From the NCBI RefSeq assembly GCF_020085105.1, contig NC_058046.1:29937175-30001174 (forward strand): a stretch of DNA of 64,000 bases. The letters run 5' to 3'. The position numbers and the translations under genes are program-made. The notes beneath the pieces were generated by a model that did not search any database, had not been told where the DNA came from, and saw nothing but the letters and a program-made list of their open reading frames with translations. Of this stretch, positions 40,290 to 51,164 are shown one piece after another (within the stretch, counting starts at the first letter, position 1; every line of letters begins with the position of its first letter). The stretch comes from Siniperca chuatsi (lineage: Eukaryota; Chordata; Actinopteri; Centrarchiformes; Sinipercidae).

Positions 40290-41410
40290 ACAAAACTTGG
40301 CACATGCATCAGAAGGGGTTGAGGAGCTTGAAGAAGGCTGTCCACACGTGGGAAGTGAACTGTGGTCCACAGTTGGAGACGATTTCTTATGGGATTCCAA
40401 AGTTGTGAAACAACTGGTGGAAAAGAGCTTCTGCGATCTCCATAGCGGTAGGCAGCCTTCGAAGGGGAATTAGCTTGCATGCTTTGGAGAATCTGTCTAC
40501 CGCTACGAGGATACAAGTAAACCCATCTGATTTAAGTAGGTCCGTGATGAACTCAACTCCAACGTGGGACCATGGACGATGTGGAATGGGAAGTGGAACA
40601 AGCTTGCCAGCGGGAAGGTGACGTGGAGTCTGGGAGATGGCACAGACTGAGCATCCGTTGACGTATTGGGAGACATCTCGGACCATACTGGGCCACCAGT
40701 AACGAGCCTGGAGGAGCGAGAGAGTTCGCTGGCTGCCTGGGTGTCCAGAGCGCGGGGAAGCATGCAGTGAGCCCAGAAGGTCCTTCCGTAAGATGGTAGG
40801 TACGTAAACTACTCTCTGGGCCTCCCAGCGGAGCGGGTTCGGAAACTGTGGCGGCCCGTATCTGGTCATCCAAGTCCCATTGGATGGGGTTGACGAGTAC
40901 GGCTGGAGGGAGGATGGACTCAGGTGTTGGAGATTCCTCAGGGTAATGGATCCTTGAGAGTGAGTCGACCTTGACATTCTTCTCTCCAGGTCGATAGGTG
41001 ATGGTGAATTGGAAGTGAGTGAAGAATAGGGCCCAGCGGGCTTGGCGAGGGTTGAGTATCTTGGCTGAACGGAGGTATTCCAGGTTTTTATGGTCGGTGA
41101 TGACGGTAAAAGGGAGGTTAGCTCCCTCCAGCCAGTGCCTGCACTCTTCTAGTGCCAACTTGATAGCCAGCAGTTCCCTGTTGCTGATGTCGTAATTCTA
41201 GTTGAGGAGGTTCTCCGTGTTGTTGGGACAGCACTGTTCCCACACTGGTGGTGGAGGCGTCCACTTCGACGATGAACGGGAGTTCCGGATTGGGGTGTGT
41301 GAGAATGGGAGCAGTGCAGAAGGCATCCTTTAGTATCTGGAAAAACTCTGGTGATTGGGATCTGATGACTGTGGTGGGTGGAGACGGTGGTGTCTGTGTA
41401 GGCTCCCTGA
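40290..41410 (-). pseudogene. Ty3/Gypsy pol fragment: RNase H to integrase core
   Basis: Minus-strand order: RNase H start (VEVDAST block near 41250), RNase H end ([20 protein letters not shown] at about 41130), tether, integrase zinc finger ([34 protein letters not shown]) and core ([20 protein letters not shown]). The second core aspartate region reads SNCGPQF near 40355 where DRGPQF is usual, so the catalytic Asp is lost, and a stop precedes it. Frameshifts separate the parts. Same general clade as the chromodomain Gypsy at 47-52 kb but clearly diverged. Confidence 0.85.
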
Positions 41411-41499
41411 CAGGCAGTGCAATCTAAATACTTTTGTGAAGCTAAATTGCGATGCTTTTTAGGTTTCCCCCAGAGGGGTTCCGCTTTCGTCGCCAGCCA

Positions 41500-41720
41500 C
41501 CTAAATTGCTCCGCACGTCTGGTCGCCCCACTGACTTGCTCTGCTCTTCTGTCCTACCCTTGGGCCGTCCACCCGAGGTTTTCTGCCTCACACCGGGACA
41601 GCCCTTTGGCTGTCTGCCTGATGTTGTCTGCCCCTTACCTGTCCAGCCCTTGGGCCATCCACCTGAGGTTTTCTGCCCTGCACCTGTCCAACCCTCGAGC
41701 CGTCCACATGTGGTCTTGAC
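41500..41720 (+). repeat. ~66-bp tandem repeat with coding-like 22-residue period
   Basis: GGGCCGTCCACCCGAGGTTT, then TCTGCC and CAGCCCTT, recurs about every 66 bp for three to four copies. The + strand frame gives Arg-Pro-Pro-Glu-Val-Phe-Cys repeats. Length and period suggest a decayed repeat from a retroelement 5' region or ORF. No start or function is evident. Confidence 0.5.
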
Positions 41721-41989
41721 TTGTGTTTGACTTGTGCTTCATGTGTATCTTGCCTTTTATATTGCCCCCAGTACTGGGGCCCTTAGGTTTATCAGTTATC
41801 CTCAACACTCCACCATGTAAAATAATTTTATTTCTATTTATTTATTTATTTCTATGACTTATTTATTCACTCATCTACTGTGTATAATTGTTGTATATAA
41901 CATCTGTTTTGTTTTGTGCACAGCATAAAGGGAACTACAACTCTCATTATACAACCCTGTGTTGTAAAATTATAAATAAATCTACCTTA

Positions 41990-42190
41990 TTTGCTGGGTA
42001 CTGTTGTACTTCACACTTATTTTAATTTTATACTTATACCCACTTGGTACTTAATTTATCTTACCTGTATTATAGTGTATTATATTTTTTGCTTAGTACT
42101 TCTATTCCTGTGTGCACTGATGTGATAGTGAGCTGCTTTAACAAAAGAGTTTCCCCTCAGGGATCAATAAAGTATACTGGGTATACTGGG
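41990..42190 (+). repeat. LINE 3' tail, same family as the 57.9-61 kb LINE
   Basis: CACACTTATTTTA, TATACTTATACCCACTTGGT, ACCTGTATTATAGTGTATTA and GAGTTTCCCCTCAGGGATCA followed by ATAAAGTAT match the 3' end at 60850-61015 almost base for base. The copy is truncated to about 200 bp. Confidence 0.8.
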
Positions 42191-42489
42191 TGGAATTTGC
42201 AATCCACCTGACAATTTTTGTGTTTCTAGATCTTACGGTTTTTGCTCCACAAAAACGTTTTAGCAGGGAAAAATAAAAATAAGAATTTTTTACAGGGTCA
42301 CGATAGGCAAACTTCGATTTAATATGACCTCAATGAGCACTTGAAAGCACACCACATGCATGAATTGCCACATTGTTGGCATGTAGGACTTGGCCCCCTG
42401 GGGATTAGAACCCTGGATCTTTGTATTCCTACAGAATGTCATTTACTAACTGCACCATTGGGGAGACATGGTTTTCACACACCTTCTCA

Positions 42490-42930
42490 CAACTTGAGGC
42501 AATGACATCACATGTAAAACGGGTAATTTTGTCTATTTTATCTTAAAACACAACAGTCAAAATGCTGGTGATAAAATTCTGAGAAAAATCACACATCATT
42601 CTACTGGTTTCGGGTGTATTGTCAAATACTTTGGTGAAGTTTGATCACACATTTGGCGAAATAGAAAATGGTGTGCATACTGTACTAATTACAGTAAGAC
42701 ACTGAATGTCACTGCGGATTCATCGTTTGACATATCTGAACACCATTTGAAATGTGATATCTAGTATCAAAAGAATGTATGGACTTCTGAATTGACCATA
42801 GGTTGCAATGAGGCAAACTTTTGTCACACATCAGTATATGTGCTGAAAAAATTTCAGTTCTGTAGGGCGTACGAGTGATTTTTTTATGCATCGATTGTAT
42901 GGAGGAACACAAGTGTCACGGAAATAGTAA
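42490..42930 (-). repeat. dispersed repeat, inverted relative of 16230-16640
   Basis: ACAGTCAAAATGCTGGTGA, GGACTTCTGAATTGACCATA, TGAGGCAAACTTTTGTCACA and TGCTGAAAAAATTTCAG are inverted counterparts of blocks in the intron 3 repeat. Noncoding. Confidence 0.65.
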
Positions 42931-43519
42931 TAAATAAATTAATAAATATGATAAAAATAGGCATTAATAAATGTAAGTAATTCCTTATTTGATATTTTAA
43001 TGGGCAATAAAAAGCGGAATTATAAAAAAGAATTTACAAATTAAATATTAATCCATCAATAAATAGTTCAATTTAAAAAGGGATTTACAAAAACAACATT
43101 AAAAGAGTCAATAAGTGCATAATTTTAAAATACATTCATTAACTTGGGGAAACCCTGGCGCAACATGAATAAAATGAGACTCCCCTCTCAGTGACAAAGG
43201 ATTTTCAGCTCTTTAAGAGCATCTTGTACCTTCAGGGTGGGTGAACAGCAAAATAATAAACCAAAAGAAACTAAAGTTATGCAACCTAAACTTACCTACT
43301 CAAAAGAATAGAAGAAACAAAAGACAAATCACTAACCTTACTCCTAATCCAAAACAGGAGAAAAAACGGTTGAACCAAACATGCTACCCATCCCTACCAA
43401 AATCCACAATAGTACCCACATATTCCCAAAAAACGGCGATGTTCCCGTCTGGTCTGGGGTGCTGGAAAATCTACAGTTGCTTGGATTTTTGCATTGACAG
43501 GACACACCTGACCCTGGCC
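42931..43519. other. spacer before Gmr1-like element, nothing recognised
   Basis: AT-rich stretch with ATAAATAAATTAATAAA-type runs. It could include the 3' end of the adjacent element, but no LTR was recognised. Confidence 0.35.
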
Positions 43520-44070
43520 TACCTGCTTACAAATACATCACTACTGCTTTTCCAAACTCACATTTTGATAGATTTAGTGTTAGGCACCACCCAAACAGCT
43601 GAAAATTTGGTTGCCACATGCTCAGACCAAGTAGAGGATTAGGCCACGACATCATCGAAATAGGCCTCACAATTTGGAAGACCAGAGAGCACCTTGGACA
43701 TGAGTCGCTGGAATGTGGCGGGGGCATTCTTAAGGCCAAAAGGCATTACTTATACTGTAAAAAATGATCCGGGGTCACGAACACAGATAGTTAGGGGCAC
43801 CTGCCAATACCCCTTAAGCAGATCGAATTTTATAACAAATTTTGCAGAACCCACACAATCAACACAATCCTTAATCCGAGGCAGCGGAAAGGAATCCAGT
43901 TTGGTGATAGCATTAAGCTTCCTATAGTGATTACAAAAACGAGGGGTTTTATCCGATTTTGGTACTAACAATGTTGGAGAACTCCATGCACTGGAGGTAG
44001 AAATAGCAAAGCCATTCTGTAGGAGATACTCAACTTCCTGCTGCATTATAGCTTGTTTTGTAGGATTCAC
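43520..44070 (-). pseudogene. Gmr1-like reverse transcriptase fragment
   Basis: Opens NPTKQAIMQQEVEYLLQNGF, SSPTLLVPKSDKTPRFCNHY and DSFPLPRIKDCVDCVGSAKF, then FDLLKGYWQVPL. A frameshift near 43750 is followed by MALRM (usually MxFGMxNAP), an acidic block near 43620, and LNLSKCEFGKAVV. The RT palm is recognisable but the YxDD region is altered and the frame is broken. Confidence 0.8.
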
Positions 44071-44091
44071 TCGGTAAGCATGTTGTCAATA

Positions 44092-44775
44092 TCATGCCAA
44101 AGGACGTGTCTGTGTAGGGTTAACACCAAAAAGATCGGAATAACTATGACTAAGCCTGACCACATCCCCATGGGCTGGCTCAGACAAATGTGACAAAAAC
44201 TCATCCAGCTTAGACAAAATCTCTGAATTTTTCAGGTGAGCACAGAGAACAGAACTGCGCCTTTCACTCAACCTACCCTTTTCACAGCTTGGAGGCAGTG
44301 CCATAACCACAGCGACGGGGACAGGAGATGAATGACCTGTGCAGGAAGAATAACATTTCAACATTTTTACATGACACACTCTGGATTTCCTCCCTCAATC
44401 GGGTGTTTTAATAACATAATCGTGTCACTCAACTGGCGGTCAACAAAATAGGGGCTGGAGAACATAGCCTGTAAACCAGAACCCCCGACTGGTAACAAAA
44501 CTAAAACCTTATCACCAGACTGGAACTTTCTAAACACTGATTTCTGGTCATATTTGTTTTTCATTTTGGACTGAGCAGAGGCAAGGGACTGGCGAGCAAT
44601 TTCACAAGCATGGTGCAACTTCTCTTTGAAAGAGCTGACATAATCTAGGATATTGTGCGTCTCCCTTGGTTTATCAGCCAGCCACATTTCTCTGAGCAAA
44701 TGCAATGGACCATGCACTGTGTGTCTGAAAACAAGATCAGCTGGTCCAGCTCGAATGCCTAAATGACCAGAGAGA
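44092..44775 (-). pseudogene. Gmr1-like integrase C-terminal region and linker to RT
   Basis: Minus reading: GIRAGPADLVFRHTVHGPLH, LLREMWLADKP, HACEIARQSLASAQSKMKNK and FQSGDKVLVLLPVGGSGLQA, the GPF/Y-like C-terminal module of integrase. CHVKMLK then leads into the spacer SEILSKLDEFLSHLSEP before RT. The integrase zinc finger and catalytic core are absent, as if deleted just before 44775. Confidence 0.75.
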
Positions 44776-45375
44776 CTATGATAATGGACTAGCTAGGTGA
44801 TGCACCACATCACCTAGCTTACAAGTCCTGGCACACGTAATAACGCACACGGGGGAAACAGAGGGCAAGTCACACATATCCACGGCTGGGTTTTCAACAA
44901 CTTCTAAGTAATTTCTAAGGATGCGGTCAACCCCCAATACCGGTAACTGTTCTTTCCTTTTTAGCATCGGACAACCACCAATCAAATGTCCACTTTCATG
45001 ATAGTAAAAACAGGCCCGCTTATCAAACGGAACCGGCGACTGACGCCGGAAACTCAGAGGTGACTTTTGTCTCTCACCTAGAACAGCACCATCACAGGAC
45101 ACAGAGGAGGAAAACACATTCTTAAGGCAAATTCATCGGCCAGCACAGCTGCTCGTAATATGGTTGAAATGTTTTGCTTATTTCAAATACAATACAATAT
45201 TTTCAGGCAGGCATTTCTTAAACTCCTCGAGTAACTGAGCAAAATCATGCTCAGTGGCATGACACCACTTATGAAATAATGTGCTCTTTTCATGTGCAAA
45301 CTGGCCATAGGTTTGGTTGCCAGTTTTCTCACAATTTGTAAATTTCTGGCGATAAAACTCAAGCACTAGTTCATA
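44776..45375 (-). pseudogene. Gmr1-like gag C-terminal part with altered zinc knuckle
   Basis: Gag continues from the Tc1 insertion point (YELVLEFYRQKFTNCEKTGN, then HEKSTLFHKWCHATEHDFAQ) to a CCHC-like knuckle CFYYHESGHLIGGCP at about 45021-44977. The second cysteine of C-x2-C is replaced by Tyr, so metal binding is likely lost. Gag proteins package the element RNA; this one is split and shifted. Confidence 0.7.
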
Positions 45376-45590
45376 CAGTGCATCTGGAAAGTATTCACAG
45401 TGCTTCACTTTTTCCACATTTTGTTATGTTATAGCCTTATTCCAAAACGGATTAAATTCATTATTTTCCTCAAAAGTCTACAAACAATACCCTATAATGA
45501 CAATGTGAAAGAAGTTGGTTTGAAATCTTTGCAAAATAATTAAAAATAAATGAAAAAAATCACATGTACGTAAGTATTCACAGCCTTTGC

Positions 45591-46595
45591 TCAATACTTT
45601 GTTGAAGCACCTTTGGCACCAATTACAGCCTCAAATCTTTTTGAGTATGATGCTACAAGCTTGGCACACCTATTTTTGGGCAGTTTCTCCCATTCTTCTT
45701 TGCAGGACCTCTCAAGCCCCATCAGGTTGCATGGGGAGCGTTGGTGCACAGCCATTTTCAGATCTCTCCAGAGATGTTCAATCGGGTTCAAGTCTGGGCT
45801 CTGGCTGGGCCACTCAAGGACATTCACAGACTTGTCCCATAGCCACTCCTTTGTTATCTTGGCTGTGTGCTTAGGGTCGTTGTCCTGTTGGAAGATGAAC
45901 CCTTGCCCCAGTCTGAGGTCCAGAGCGATCTGGAGCAGGTTTTCATCAAGGATGTCTCTGTCCATTGCTGCATTCAACTTTCCCTCAATCCTGACTAGTT
46001 TCCCAGTTCCTGCCACTGAAAAACATCCCCACAGCATGATGCCACCACCACCATGCTTCACTGTAGGGACGGTATTGGCCAGGTGATGAGCGGTGCCTGG
46101 TTTCCTCCAGACATGATGCTTGCCATTCAGGCCAAAGAGTTCAATCTCTGTTTCATCAGACCAGAGAATTTAGTTTCTCATGGTCTGAGAGTACTTCAGG
46201 TGCCCTTTGGCAAACTCCAGGCGGGCTGTCGTGTGTCTTTTACTGAGGAGTGGCTTCTGTCTGGCCACTCTACCAGACAGGCCTGATTGGTGGATTGCTG
46301 CAGAGATGGTTGTTCTTCTGGAAGGTTCTCCTCTCTCCACAGAGAAACACTGGAGCTCTGTCAGAGTGACCATCGGGTTCTTGGTCACCTCCCTGACTAA
46401 GGCCCTTCTGCCCCAATCACTCAGTTTGGCTGGGTGGCCAGCTCTAGGAAGAGTCCTGGCGGTTCCAAACTTCTTCCTTTTACGGATGATAGTGGCCACT
46501 GTGCTCATTGGGACCTTCAATGCTGCAGAAATGTTTCTGTACCCTTCCCCAGACGTGTGCCTCAATACAATCCTGTCTCGGAGGTCTACAGACAA
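45591..46595 (-). pseudogene. Tc1 transposase, full length with one nonsense codon
   Basis: One frame from ATG at 46595 to the stop at 45591, 335 codons including the terminator, interrupted only by TAA at 46170-46172. The N-terminus has the paired helix-turn-helix DNA-binding region (SVDLRDRIVLRHTSGEGYRN, SAALKVPMSTVATIIRKRKK). The catalytic DDE part has the WSDE block (about 46160), [12 protein letters not shown] and [17 protein letters not shown]. The length is normal for the family (about 340 residues). The enzyme cuts and pastes at TA sites; this copy cannot make the whole protein unless the stop is read through. Confidence 0.9.
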
Positions 46596-46779
46596 TTCCT
46601 TGGACTTGATGGCTTGGTTTGTGCTCTGACATGTGGGACCTTATATAGACCAGTGTGTGCTTTTCCAAATCATGTCCAATCAACTGAATTTACCACAGGT
46701 TGACTCCAATCAAGTTGTAGAAACATCTCAAGTATGATCAGTGGAAACAGGATGCACCTGAGCTCAATTTTGAGTGTCT

Positions 46780-47100
46780 GTTATGTGGTGCAGTATGAGG
46801 ACCTAAATGTAGAAGACCAGGAATTGGTATGTGGATTGGATATGCGGCCTGGCCGCTTGACAATGGCACAATGAAACATGCACGTGACAGGGGCACAATG
46901 ATCCGACAATGAACAAAGGAAAAGACCCGGACTAAATACCCCAAGGGAGGTGAGACAAGACACAGGTGCAAACAATCAAGGAGGGGCCAACAATCAAAAC
47001 TGGAGGGAAAGCAAACAAAGACAGAAAGCAAAAACCACAAGACACACAAGGGGAGGAGAATACTACAAAATAAAACAGGAAATATGACAAAACCTCAAAC
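46780..47100 (-). repeat. LTR-like insertion inside the Tc1
   Basis: Sequence foreign to Tc1 between GAGCTCAATTTTGAGTGTC and CTGTGAATA. In inverted orientation it contains TGTCATATTTCCTGTTTTAT, TTTGTAGTATTCTCC, GTTTGCTTTCCCTCCAG and CACCTGTGTCTTGTCTCAC, homologous to the solo LTR at 37535-38055. It is shorter and lacks the 3' part with AATAAA. No duplication was found. Confidence 0.6.
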
Positions 47101-47114
47101 TATAACTGTGAATA

Positions 47115-47619
47115 TGTTACGGAACAGACCAACCCGGAGACACAGGTAAGGTGATTTCGCAGGTATATTTATTACAGGGATAATAAGAGAACTGATGAGA
47201 GCATAGAAGATACCGTCCCTTGGATCACTGGTTGGAGTGAAGTGCAGGTGCTGGATAGCTGCCTACGAGGCGACGGGAACTGGATTCACCACACTGGTGA
47301 CGGGAGACACTCCGGAGCCGGGTGAACACTGTTGTCCACAGGAGCCTGGAGTCGAGTGAAGGTTTTGCGAATCTTAGGAGACTGGAAACGTAGACTAGCG
47401 TCGTAGTAGAGTCCGTAGTACACTGAAGGTAGCAGGCGTAGCTCTGTTCTTTTAGTGAACGAGACCGGACACTGACTGAGGTGAGGAGCTGGGTTATGTA
47501 GGGAGTAGAGTGGTTGATTATGTGCAGGTGTGTGATGGATGACAGGTGCTGGTGATTAGTATTCTGGTGAGGAGGAACGGTGTGGCTGAGATGAGGTGGA
47601 GCCTGGCGTGTCTGTGACA
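47115..47619 (-). repeat. 3' LTR of the chromodomain Gypsy
   Basis: 505 bp, starting TGTTACGGAACAGACCAACC on the + strand and ending GTGTCTGTGACA. It differs from the other LTR at two positions that I could find (gaaCgag/gaaTgag and atgaGgtgg/atgaAgtgg). Confidence 0.95.
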
Positions 47620-48089
47620 GTACCCCCCCCTTCACGGTCCGCTCCTGAGGACCGAGGACCCCGACGTCGCGGTGGTCTTCCCCTTCCTCGGGGGGCTGGT
47701 CGGTCTGGATGGTCAGCGTGGAATTCAGTTAACAAGGAGGGATCGAGGATGTCATGTCGGGGAATCCATGATCTTTCCTCCGGACCATAGCCTTCCCAGT
47801 CCACAAGATACTCCAGAAGACCACCACGGCGTCGGGAGTCCAAGATCTCACTGACCTGGTAAGCGGCTCCATCCTCTACGATTAGTGGTAAGGGGGGATC
47901 TGCCGAATCGCCAGGCTCTGTAGAGACGGAGACAGAGGGATAGAAAGGTTTAAGCAGAGATACATGGAAGGCTGGGTGAATCTTGTATTGTGGTGGTAAC
48001 TGAAGCTTAAATGTCACCGGATTGATTTGTTCTGTTATGGTAAAGGGACCAATGAATCTGGGACTGAGCTTCTTGCAGGGCAGACGCAT
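47556..48089 (-). pseudogene. Gypsy integrase C-terminus and chromodomain
   Basis: [20 protein letters not shown] is the GPF/Y module of integrase. [10 protein letters not shown] follows, then the chromodomain [40 protein letters not shown]. Chromodomains guide chromovirus integration to marked chromatin. The frame differs from the upstream integrase frame (48035-48874), so a frameshift near 48130 separates them. The ORF runs into the 3' LTR. Confidence 0.88.
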
Positions 48090-48874
48090 CCTGATATCGC
48101 GGGTGGATAGCCAGACCTTCTGGCCAGGTTGGTACGTTGAGCGGTGGACCTCCTACGGTCGGCCGTCAGCCTGCGCCTGCAGAGTGCTCTTCTGAGTTGC
48201 CGATGAGCTGCGTCCCAGACCCTCTCGCTCTCTCGGAACCAGTAGTCCACGGAAGGAACCTCCGACGGTTCCCCAGACCATGGGAAGAGAGGAGGCTGGT
48301 AACCGAGCATGCACTGAAGGGAGTGAGTCCAGTGGAAGGTTGACGTAGTGAGTTTTGTGCGTACTCGGCCCAGCCCAGGAACTGGTTCCAAGAGTTCTGA
48401 TGGCCATGGCAGAAGGTGCACGAGAAAACGCCCAATATCCTGAATCTTCCTCTCCGTCTGGCCATTGCTTTGGGGATGATAACCAGAGGAGAGGCTGATG
48501 GTCACACCCAGGAGCGAGAAGAAGGCCTTCCAAATCCGGGAGATGAATTGTGGACCTCTATCTGAAACGATGTCTTCCGGTATCCCAAAGTATCTGAAGA
48601 CCTGGTTGAAGAGACATTCTGCCGTCTCCATGGCCGTAGGTAGACCTCGAAGAGGGATGAGGCGGCAAGACTTTGAAAACCGGTCCACGATTACCAGGAC
48701 ACAGGTCTTGTTGTTTGATGGAGGGAGGTCGGTGATGAAGTCTACTCCCAGGTGTGACCAGGGTCTATTGGGCGTCGGTAGAGGGCATAGTTTTCCTGCA
48801 GGAAGATGACGCGGAGATTTAGACATAGCACAGTCAGTACACCCCTGCACGTACCTTCTCACGTCCCTTGCCAT
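48035..48874 (-). pseudogene. Gypsy integrase, zinc finger end and catalytic core, frameshifted
   Basis: CTDC of the HHCC finger, then the D,D-35-E core: GVDFITDLPPS, IVSDRGPQF and SNGQTERK, all three acidic residues present. After about 48440 the correct frame moves to 48465-48340 ([20 protein letters not shown]) and returns near 48330 ([20 protein letters not shown]), a compensating pair of indels. Upstream it is in the same frame as pol, separated by the TAG at 49016-49018. Confidence 0.88.
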
Positions 48875-49015
48875 GTTTGGCCACCAGAAGCGTTCTCGTA
48901 GCAGCGAGAGGGTTTCATTGGCCCCTGGGTGACCAGTGCCAAGTGAGGTGTGAGAAGTATGAATGAGTTGAATTCTCTGGGTTCTCGGAACATACTGAAG
49001 ATTGGGAGGACAACC

Positions 49016-51154
49016 CTACGGAGTGTTAGTGGAGACATTGGTTGAAGGAACAGAATCTTCTGACCATTGTATGGGATTAAGGAATACTTGCTGGGGTATG
49101 ATGGGTACAGGATCTTCCGTGTTGTTTTCTGGAGCGTGTAGGCGGGAAAGTGCATCCGCTCGCAGGTTCTTGGATCCAGGGCGATATGTGATGTGGAAAT
49201 GGAATCTAGTGAAGAACAAGGCCCAGCGTGCCTGGCGCGGGTTGAGACGTTTGGCTCTCTTGAGATACTCTAGGTTCTTGTGATCTGTTAACACGGTGAA
49301 TGGATGTTGAGCACCCTCCAACCAATGTCTCCACTCCTCTAGTGCCAACTTCACGGCTAGTAGTTCACGGTCACCGATGTCGTAGTTTCTTTCTGCCGGG
49401 TTGAGTTTCCGAGAGAAGAATGCACATGGGTGGAGTTTGGCTGGATTTCCCTGTAGTTGCGAGAGTACCGCTCCTACCCCTGTAGTCGAGGCGTCCACCT
49501 CGACTGTGAAGGGCTTCTCGGGGTCTGGATGGGTGAGGAGCGGTGCACAGGTGAATGCTCTCTTGAGGAGGTCGAAAGCTTCTTGTGCTGCTTGTGGCCA
49601 GGACAGAGACTTGGGCTTGTTGTGAAGGAGACTGGTCAAAGGGTGGACTATCTTGCTGTAGTCCAAAATGAAGCGGCGGTAGAAGTTAGCGAACCCCAGG
49701 AATCGTTGTAGTTCCTTTATAGTTGTTGGAGTGGGCCAATTCCTGATGGCCTCCACTTTCCCTTCGTCCATCTGGATGCCATTGCTCCTGATGACGTAAC
49801 CAAGGAACTGTACGGAGGATCGATGGAACTCGCACTTCTCAGCCTTGAGGAAGAGATGATGGCTTCGTAGGCGCTCGAGGACTTCCGTAACGTGATGGCG
49901 ATGGTCCTCCTCGTCACGGGAGTAGATCAGGATGTCGTCGATGTATACGATGACAGATTTGTGAAGGAAATCCCTGAGCACCTCATGGATGAAGTCCTGG
50001 AAGACGGAAGGGGCGTTAGCCAGACCGTAGGGCATGACGAGATACTCATAATGGCCAGTGGGTGTTACGAAGGCTGTCTTCCATTCGTCTCCCTCCCGTA
50101 TCCGTATCAGGTTATAGGCGCTGCGGAGGTCTAACTTGGTGTAGATGGTGGCTCCACGAAGTTGTTCCAGTGCAGCAGGGACGAGCGGAAGTGGGTAACG
50201 GAACTTAACTGTAATCCGATTGAGGGTTCTATAATCTATGCAGGGCCGCAAACCTCCGTCCTTCTTGGCCACAAAGAAGAAACTTGAGGCTGCTGGAGAA
50301 GTGGATGGTCTGATATACCCCTGGGCCAGAGCCTCCTCAATATACTCACCCATGGCTTGTTGTTCAGGTATGGACAATGGATAGATTCTACCCTTGGGCA
50401 CTGGTTCACCTGGTAGGAGATCAATTGCACAGTCCCATGGCCGATGCGGGGGTAACTGGGAGGCTCTCTTTGGACAGAAAACATCTTGATATGCGCCATA
50501 GCAGGCCGGAATGTCCACTGACTGTTTCTCCTTAGGACTTTCGATAGATGTAGCACACATGGGAAGACTCTGGGAGCGATACGAGGATGGTCGTGGTAGC
50601 CGCGGAAAACAGCCAGGATAACAGGACTTGCCCCATTTCAGCACTTCTCCTGTAGTCCAGGAAATGATGGGGTCATGTTGCTCCAACCAGGGCCGCCCCA
50701 AGATAACCTCAGCAGTCGATCCCTCCAGAACCATTAAATGCAGTTGTTCTTCATGTAGTACCCCTACCTGAAGGGTGATTGGAACCGTGGCCTTCTGAAC
50801 CCCACGACGGGTGATTGATTTCCCGGTTATGGCAGTGATTCTGTAACTGGTAGACGTGAAGGAGGTCTTGATCCTTAGTTGCCGGCAGAGGGCGCCAGAG
50901 ATGAAATTGCCGGCTGACCCGGAGTCGATGAGGGCTTGTACTGGAAGGGATAGAGTAGGTGTAACCAGGATGATTCTTGTAGACAAAGGCTTACTGCATG
51001 GGAGACTCTGAATAATTGCACTCACCATAGGTTTAGGTGGTCTCACGGGACAGTTGACCCTGTTATGTCCCGAGGCTCCACAGTACAGACACAGCCTGTG
51101 GGTCAACCTTCTCTGCCGCTCCGCCTGGGTTAAATGGTTGGAGTCCAACTGCAT
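49016..51154 (-). CDS. Gypsy pol: zinc knuckle, protease, RT, RNase H
   Basis: A 712-residue open frame. CCHC knuckle [14 protein letters not shown] (residues 22-35); aspartic protease DSG at 77-79; RT with [13 protein letters not shown] near 340-352 and YIDD at 404-407; RNase H VEVDAST near 551-557 (catalytic Asp 554) with TDHKNLEYL downstream. Protease matures the polyprotein and RT/RNase H copy the RNA to DNA. The frame ends at an in-frame TAG (49016-49018); integrase continues in the same frame, so the natural polyprotein is cut short here. Gag lies in another frame, 11 bp upstream. The catalytic motifs look intact. Confidence 0.9.
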   Translation of the reverse strand: MQLDSNHLTQAERQRRLTHRLCLYCGASGHNRVNCPVRPPKPMVSAIIQSLPCSKPLSTRIILVTPTLSLPVQALIDSGSAGNFISGALCRQLRIKTSFTSTSYRITAITGKSITRRGVQKATVPITLQVGVLHEEQLHLMVLEGSTAEVILGRPWLEQHDPIISWTTGEVLKWGKSCYPGCFPRLPRPSSYRSQSLPMCATSIESPKEKQSVDIPACYGAYQDVFCPKRASQLPPHRPWDCAIDLLPGEPVPKGRIYPLSIPEQQAMGEYIEEALAQGYIRPSTSPAASSFFFVAKKDGGLRPCIDYRTLNRITVKFRYPLPLVPAALEQLRGATIYTKLDLRSAYNLIRIREGDEWKTAFVTPTGHYEYLVMPYGLANAPSVFQDFIHEVLRDFLHKSVIVYIDDILIYSRDEEDHRHHVTEVLERLRSHHLFLKAEKCEFHRSSVQFLGYVIRSNGIQMDEGKVEAIRNWPTPTTIKELQRFLGFANFYRRFILDYSKIVHPLTSLLHNKPKSLSWPQAAQEAFDLLKRAFTCAPLLTHPDPEKPFTVEVDASTTGVGAVLSQLQGNPAKLHPCAFFSRKLNPAERNYDIGDRELLAVKLALEEWRHWLEGAQHPFTVLTDHKNLEYLKRAKRLNPRQARWALFFTRFHFHITYRPGSKNLRADALSRLHAPENNTEDPVPIIPQQVFLNPIQWSEDSVPSTNVSTNTP

Positions 51155-51164
51155 GGGTTCAGGT

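Noticed and set aside
45613..46629. Two + strand ORFs of 157 and 140 residues
   Set aside because: They are mirror frames of the Tc1 transposase on the minus strand.
47225..47635. 136-residue minus-strand ORF in each Gypsy LTR (also 52020-52430)
   Set aside because: Present twice because the LTR is repeated. It lies wholly in LTR sequence with no domain, so it is fortuitous.
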